A stretch of 64,000 bases of DNA. It comes from Branchinecta lynchi (Eukaryota > Arthropoda > Branchiopoda > Anostraca > Branchinectidae). Below the pieces are notes generated by a model. The model had not been told where the DNA came from. It did not search any database and was given only the letters and a program-made list of their open reading frames with translations. Of this stretch, positions 43,101 through 49,100 are shown piece by piece (the first letter of the stretch is position 1; each line of letters opens with the position of its first letter). The position numbers were made by a program, and so were the translations under genes. The DNA lies in NCBI GenBank assembly GCA_023053575.1, contig JAKZAP010000012.1:9858230-9922229 (forward strand), given 5' to 3'.

Positions 43101-46100
43101 CGGTGAGATCTCCCGTGACAAAAAACGCAGTTAATGATATTGATCAACGCCATTATGAGGGCCCTTGCCAAGAAGAGCCGAAGTTATCAGTGGCTTATGC
43201 TGCTAGATAGTACTCCAGCAACATATACGAAATGCAATGTCGAACGATTTTGGGAGGAAAGGAGTCCTGTTAGCTTATTCCTTCTTCCCCTCCCGTCGTT
43301 CGTCCGTCGGTCTGAGAGGAATGCTGGCAGTCTTTTTTGCCGTATCCTGCCCATTAGTCTACTCGGATTTTACACAGTTTTGTACCGGCATGTTTCAGAG
43401 CGTTTTTCGCAAAAATGAATGTGTGCCTTAATGTGTTTGTGTTGAAGATTCTTTCGTTCAACTGTAAATATTTGGTTATGACACTCACTTCCTCTTCTAG
43501 TAAGCTATTTGACGAAATAATTGATTGATTGATCAACCAGTCAATTTGACCGATTTCAATAAATCAACGCATAGAGCTCAACACCAACGTCGTTAGTGCA
43601 AAATACTCTTGATGACTATCTCTCCTTGCCGATGCAAAATCTCCGGCCTCTCCGGATACCTAGCGGAAGAAAGGCAGAAGTGTGTCACAGCTGCTCCCAA
43701 AGATCGCCGTGACTGTTTGACACAGGGTTTGAGTAGTTGAGTTTGAGTCGTTATGGAGACGCTTACTCCTTCTTCCTGAGGATCACCGGCGTGTTTTGGA
43801 CTTAGTCATATAGAGTATTGACTTACTTGCAATGGCTGTCCCTGCAGCCATCAATAGATGATAATCGTTGGTAAGATCATAGACGAGAGTGTTGATGGTA
43901 AGAACGGTCTGTCGGGTGAATTTGCAGTAAAGTTTTCCTTCTTCAAAAATACCTTCCTGAAGTGTAAGACCCAGTTTGCTCTAAAAGAAATAAAACATAA
44001 TTTTAAATGAGGCAAAACGCTCTTGATCGGATTCACACAAAAATAAGCAACTGAGGGGTATATTTAACTTATCGTTCGTTCATCTACTTTCAAATACTTC
44101 GGCCATTGGGTCTTTGAATAAGAATTACCGTTCAGTGAACCTCACACCCAGATGAAGTAGTCGGTGTGGAGACGGTGTTCGATAAAGCCTTAGACAACTG
44201 TGTCTACACTGTGAAAAGTTTCTCCGAGTAAGGATTAAAGTTAACTGCAGTATATGCTACTGGGATTAACCTTATCTCTACTGAGATAAGATTAATCCGA
44301 ATTAGAGATAAGATTATCTTTTTAGAGACAAGAATAATCCCAGTAGCAAATGCTGCGAGATATTTACTGAGATCCGAACTAGAGATAAGATTGTCTTTTT
44401 AGAGACAACATTAATCCCAGTAGCAAATACTTGCGAGATTTTTCTTTACAGTGTAACCTAAATAAAGGCGGTAGAAGATCGCTGTATAGAAGGATCGGTA
44501 TCGGAAGGCTCTTGTGAACAAACAAGCTAAGAACAAGTTATAATGAGCCCCTGGTCCTATGTCGTCAGAGCAAGATTTTACTGGCTTTAGCCTAAAACGC
44601 CGAAGTTCTACTCAATGCGACAATCGTTCATCTAGCGTATTTTCAGCCTGCACTTTTGAGGGGTTGCGCACTGGCTCATTCGCAGTACACGAAGAGACAC
44701 GGAGTTGAATGCTCCTGACTTTGTGTAAAGCCCAGTTCGAATGCATGCCTAGTCAAGCACTGATGCCTAGGCATGGGTGTGAACGGCTAGTCATGCTTGT
44801 AAACTCGGAACCAGTTCGTATATCCTCTTGTAATGAAGGATGGAGAACTATATTAGTTGCGTTTTTGCAGATACCATGGCATCTGATACCACGGTCTAAA
44901 GTCGTTTTTGGAGTTATCGTGGTATCTGATACCACGGTCAAAAGGCGTTTTTGTAGTTATCGTGGTATCTGGCCAGTTATCGTGGTATCAGATATTCAGA
45001 TACTACGGTCCGAGCGTGGTAACTGGTCATGGTATCTGAAAAGTCATCTCACTTTCATCAAATTTTGTCAGATTGGTGAGAAAGAAGTTTAGCACTTAGT
45101 GATGTAACTGGATATCTGTTTTTCTTTTGGGATGACTTCCAAAAGTAAAAATTTCGGCAATAGTCGTTATTGCACAGCACCGTGTATCAGATACCACGAC
45201 AACTGCAAAAACGACTAATTGCAGATCCAGTTACCGTGGTAACAGATACCATGGTATCAGCAAAAACGCAACTAATAATTATGAGGTAAGCTTACATCGG
45301 CTAATCGTCTGTTTCTGTGGATGAGATCTGGGTCGTCGGGCTGGTTGGCCGACTGGAAGATGTCAACAACCCCTCCAAATACGACACACTCGGTGACACT
45401 GTCGTTATTCTGAAAACAAAGATTATATTAGGCGGGAGAAAACTTGCTTAGCCCCGCATTACCTTTAACTGCAAACCAATTTGGGTTCACGTTTTCAAAC
45501 CATGATTTTCTCCGTTTTTCACGAAGACCGAATTGTCTGATCAAATCTTAGATTTTTGGGATTTCATCGACACCTTTTGGTCTTGTTCACGAAGTCTTGT
45601 CCTGAGCGAAACCCATCGCCATATTTTTTTTTGTTTAGTTTCAACACGCCTGTCTAAGGCAAACGTGAACCAGCGTTAGTCTCATGTTTCTGATAACACG
45701 TTCTTTTCATATTTTCTCCGTTTTCCACGAAATAACAGAAACGTCGCTCGGGAGCGAAATCCACTGCCATATTTTTTAAGTTTTACGAAGCTGGTCCAAA
45801 GTAACGTGTATGCTACTAGCCTGGGTTTCACGTTTTTGATGGCACGTTTTTTTCACATATTTCACAAAAATGGAAAAAGCACTCGGGAACGAAACCCACT
45901 GTCACATTTTTTAGTGTCACACTGCAGGTCCAAAGCAAACGTTAAAAGGTGTCACGTGAAAACTGACACGTTTGCCGAAAACTGTGTCCGAAAGCAGATT
46001 TATGGACATCTTGGAGGAAAGCTCTCCCTGCTTTGATTTCAAAGAATCAATGGACGACACGAGAGAGTATTAAAGTAAAAACAACAATAGGAAAAAGACG

Positions 46101-49100
46101 AAACAAATGGAAAGGATTGAACGAGAAACAGAAAAAAAAAAGTTTTTATTTTAAGCAGCATATTGCAGCCTTCATGAGGACACGCCTAGTAGGCTATCCA
46201 GCTGGATACAGGGGTCGAAATCGTACGAGTAAAAAACGCTTTAATTATGTTATACGTTTTTGTTTAAAGCCGCCGCGTGGAGGAAGCGGTTTAGCCACGC
46301 CTACTGTTCGCTCAGTAGTGACTGCGAGTAAAAACCATTGTCCAAATAAGTGTTGTAGGGTGTATTACGGCGTATAAGGCTTGTTACAGATTCCTCTTTT
46401 CCTCAGGGCGCGCTGTAATAAGGCGAATAAGGAAAATGGAGCTCGGCTCTATTCTCCCTTATGCAGAGCCAATCAGATTGCTTGGTCGGGTCCGCCAGCG
46501 GGTCGAGGCAAGGAGCAGCGCCGTCAGTGTTGCCACGGGAAGCACTAAAGTCCTACTTTGTTGGAAGCTAGAGCAACAACTTTTCTTAAAAAGAACACGT
46601 TTTGTTCTGTTACGACTGCTTACTGCTAGTTCGAGGACTAATGCTGTCCATCCCTAAACTTAATGGCTTTTTACAATATATTGGGCGTCAAATTGTACGT
46701 CACTAGTACTAAAAACACTTTTTCTGATCTTTAGAAACTCCAAAAACTGCATCAGCATGGCAACACCGTTCCTAAGAACTTCTCGGATTCCTTATTCGAA
46801 CAGGCGTGTGTATTCACACGTAAACATCGCATACAGCGCTATTAAGCTTATTACACCTATTTGGACAATGCTAAAGAGGGTATTAAAATAAAAAAAACGC
46901 TTACCATTCGCATATCGTCAGAAAATCCAACAGCTACGTAGCTTTCGCCTCCGTTGAAGGCATCGCCGTATATTTCAAAGACGAGGGATGTTTCGTCTTG
47001 CTTGGCGAAAGAGCTGGCAACACTGCATGACTGGGTGTCCAGGCAACCCGAAGGAAGTCCGAAGCAACCCTTAGTTACCCCGCATCCAGAGTAGATATCG
47101 GGAAGGGCGGCCTGAGCCTAAAAAAACAATTGGCCTATCAATAATCTTGAAGTTGTAAAATACTAGAATACCATCTTGAAGGAACTGTCGGACTGCCTAC
47201 GAGGTTCCTAGACTTATATTTTTTGTATTTATTATTCCTAGTCCATCCGTAAGGGTTAACACATTCCCTTTTATAATCTCCATATTTACGTAGAAACTGC
47301 ACTTACGTATAATCCAGTTCTTTTATGATGGAAAAATATGATGCAATAATCCCCACTCGATATTTCAAAAAAGAAACGGGAAACGTTATTTTCAAAATTT
47401 GTTGATACAAAGCACACGTTTCTGATTCTTGATCGAATATATTTTGGACGAAGTTTTAGCTTGATGGCAATTTGTGTCTTTTTTATTTGTTTAATCGTTT
47501 AATAGATTGTCTAATCGATTTCGTGAAAGTATGGTCTAACTATTGGTCAGATGTAGAACTATTTTTTACTTTTTGTTGAATTATAACTTTTCTCGAACAG
47601 GTATGCAACTCATATCTTCCTATGTCCCACATGAAGTTATATCATGACAGTTACTTTTGTGGAGGTTGATAGATAAGACCTCGTATCATCCTCCAGAGAG
47701 GCTGATACGAAGCGCTGATACGAAGCCGTATCAGCCTCCGCAGATGTTTGCTGAGCACTTTTCCTCAAATACTGAATTCGCCGAACACTTTTCCTCAGAT
47801 ACTGAAAAGTAAAAGCTGACCTCCAAGAGAATAAATTATAAGCAATACTTTCAGTAAAAAAAACACAAGAATAAACTCGAAAGCTTTTAGAAAAATTAAA
47901 TAAAAAATAAAATAAATGTTGGAAAAATCACAGAGCATCTTAACTCTCTTAGAGCCTGGTCACACTTGGCTCAAAACGCGGCCGATTTGACAATCTGCGC
48001 AGAAAATCTGCGCGGTTCCTCCCGAGTGAGTTTCTAAAAATCCTCAGGGGATCGCGGGCGTGAAGGGTGATGGGCTTTTCGGCAGATGGGGGATAATGAG
48101 CGCCAAAGAATAACAATGAATCATTTGTTTAATGTCTTTTTCCTTTTTTTTCAATAAAAAGAAACTGGAACATGATCAGAAATGCTGTTTCGTTCTAAAT
48201 GGTCTCCTGAATCTAAAACAATAACATTCAGAATTAGGTTCCTCTTGTACTCTTTTTTTTTTTGCAACTCAAAAAGCTGAATTTTCTTGGATCTAGTGTG
48301 ACCACTTAACTGCCACTTCAGCGCCTAATCCTGCGCGGAAATGAGCCAGGTGTGAGCAAGCTCAAAGCACCAAACTGAGGTGCTCGATTCCCAGCAGTAG
48401 TCATTTTAGTAGGTGTACAGTAGGCTTGGGTTGCCAATTCACTAAAATAAAATTCCCTATCCCAGTAGCAAAAAAGTCAAACAAAAGAAGAGTAAGTCCT
48501 CCCTATAAAAAATTTTCCGTTCGAAAAGTTATAATAGTTAACATACCTCCATCTCGGTTCATTTCAGAATAACTACCTCGACAGCCGTCTAAAAATATAA
48601 ACCTCGCCTCCAGCTCGGATAGGTTATTTTTAATGGCCTTCTCAATGATATTTTCCGAGATCAACCTCGATATCTGATTAACCCTCGAGTTAACATTTTA
48701 TTGTCTACTCGTCAGCTTTGGCGGATCTAAATAAATGAAATGAAATTCATAGCCTACTTGACATTCTATTTACAAAGCTTTAATCTAATATTCATGAAAA
48801 TTCTTGTATACTTATACACCTATGGAGCACAGATTAGAAATACCAATTAGGTGTCTGCTAAATTCTGCAATGATTCCATGGCGACTAGATGAGCACAAAG
48901 GCTATGCAAATAAACTTACCCACACGTTCATTCAGAAAATCTGCTCCCGCTGTTTACTGGGACTGGGATAACTGGAAGCTCATGCTGAGATTATTGTGCA
49001 AGGTCAGTTTTGTTTACAGCCATTCAAAATGCCAGAGGTAGCAGACAGGTCGCAAGCTAGTCTACTCATTACTCCCGGGTAAATAACCAGCGAGATTACA

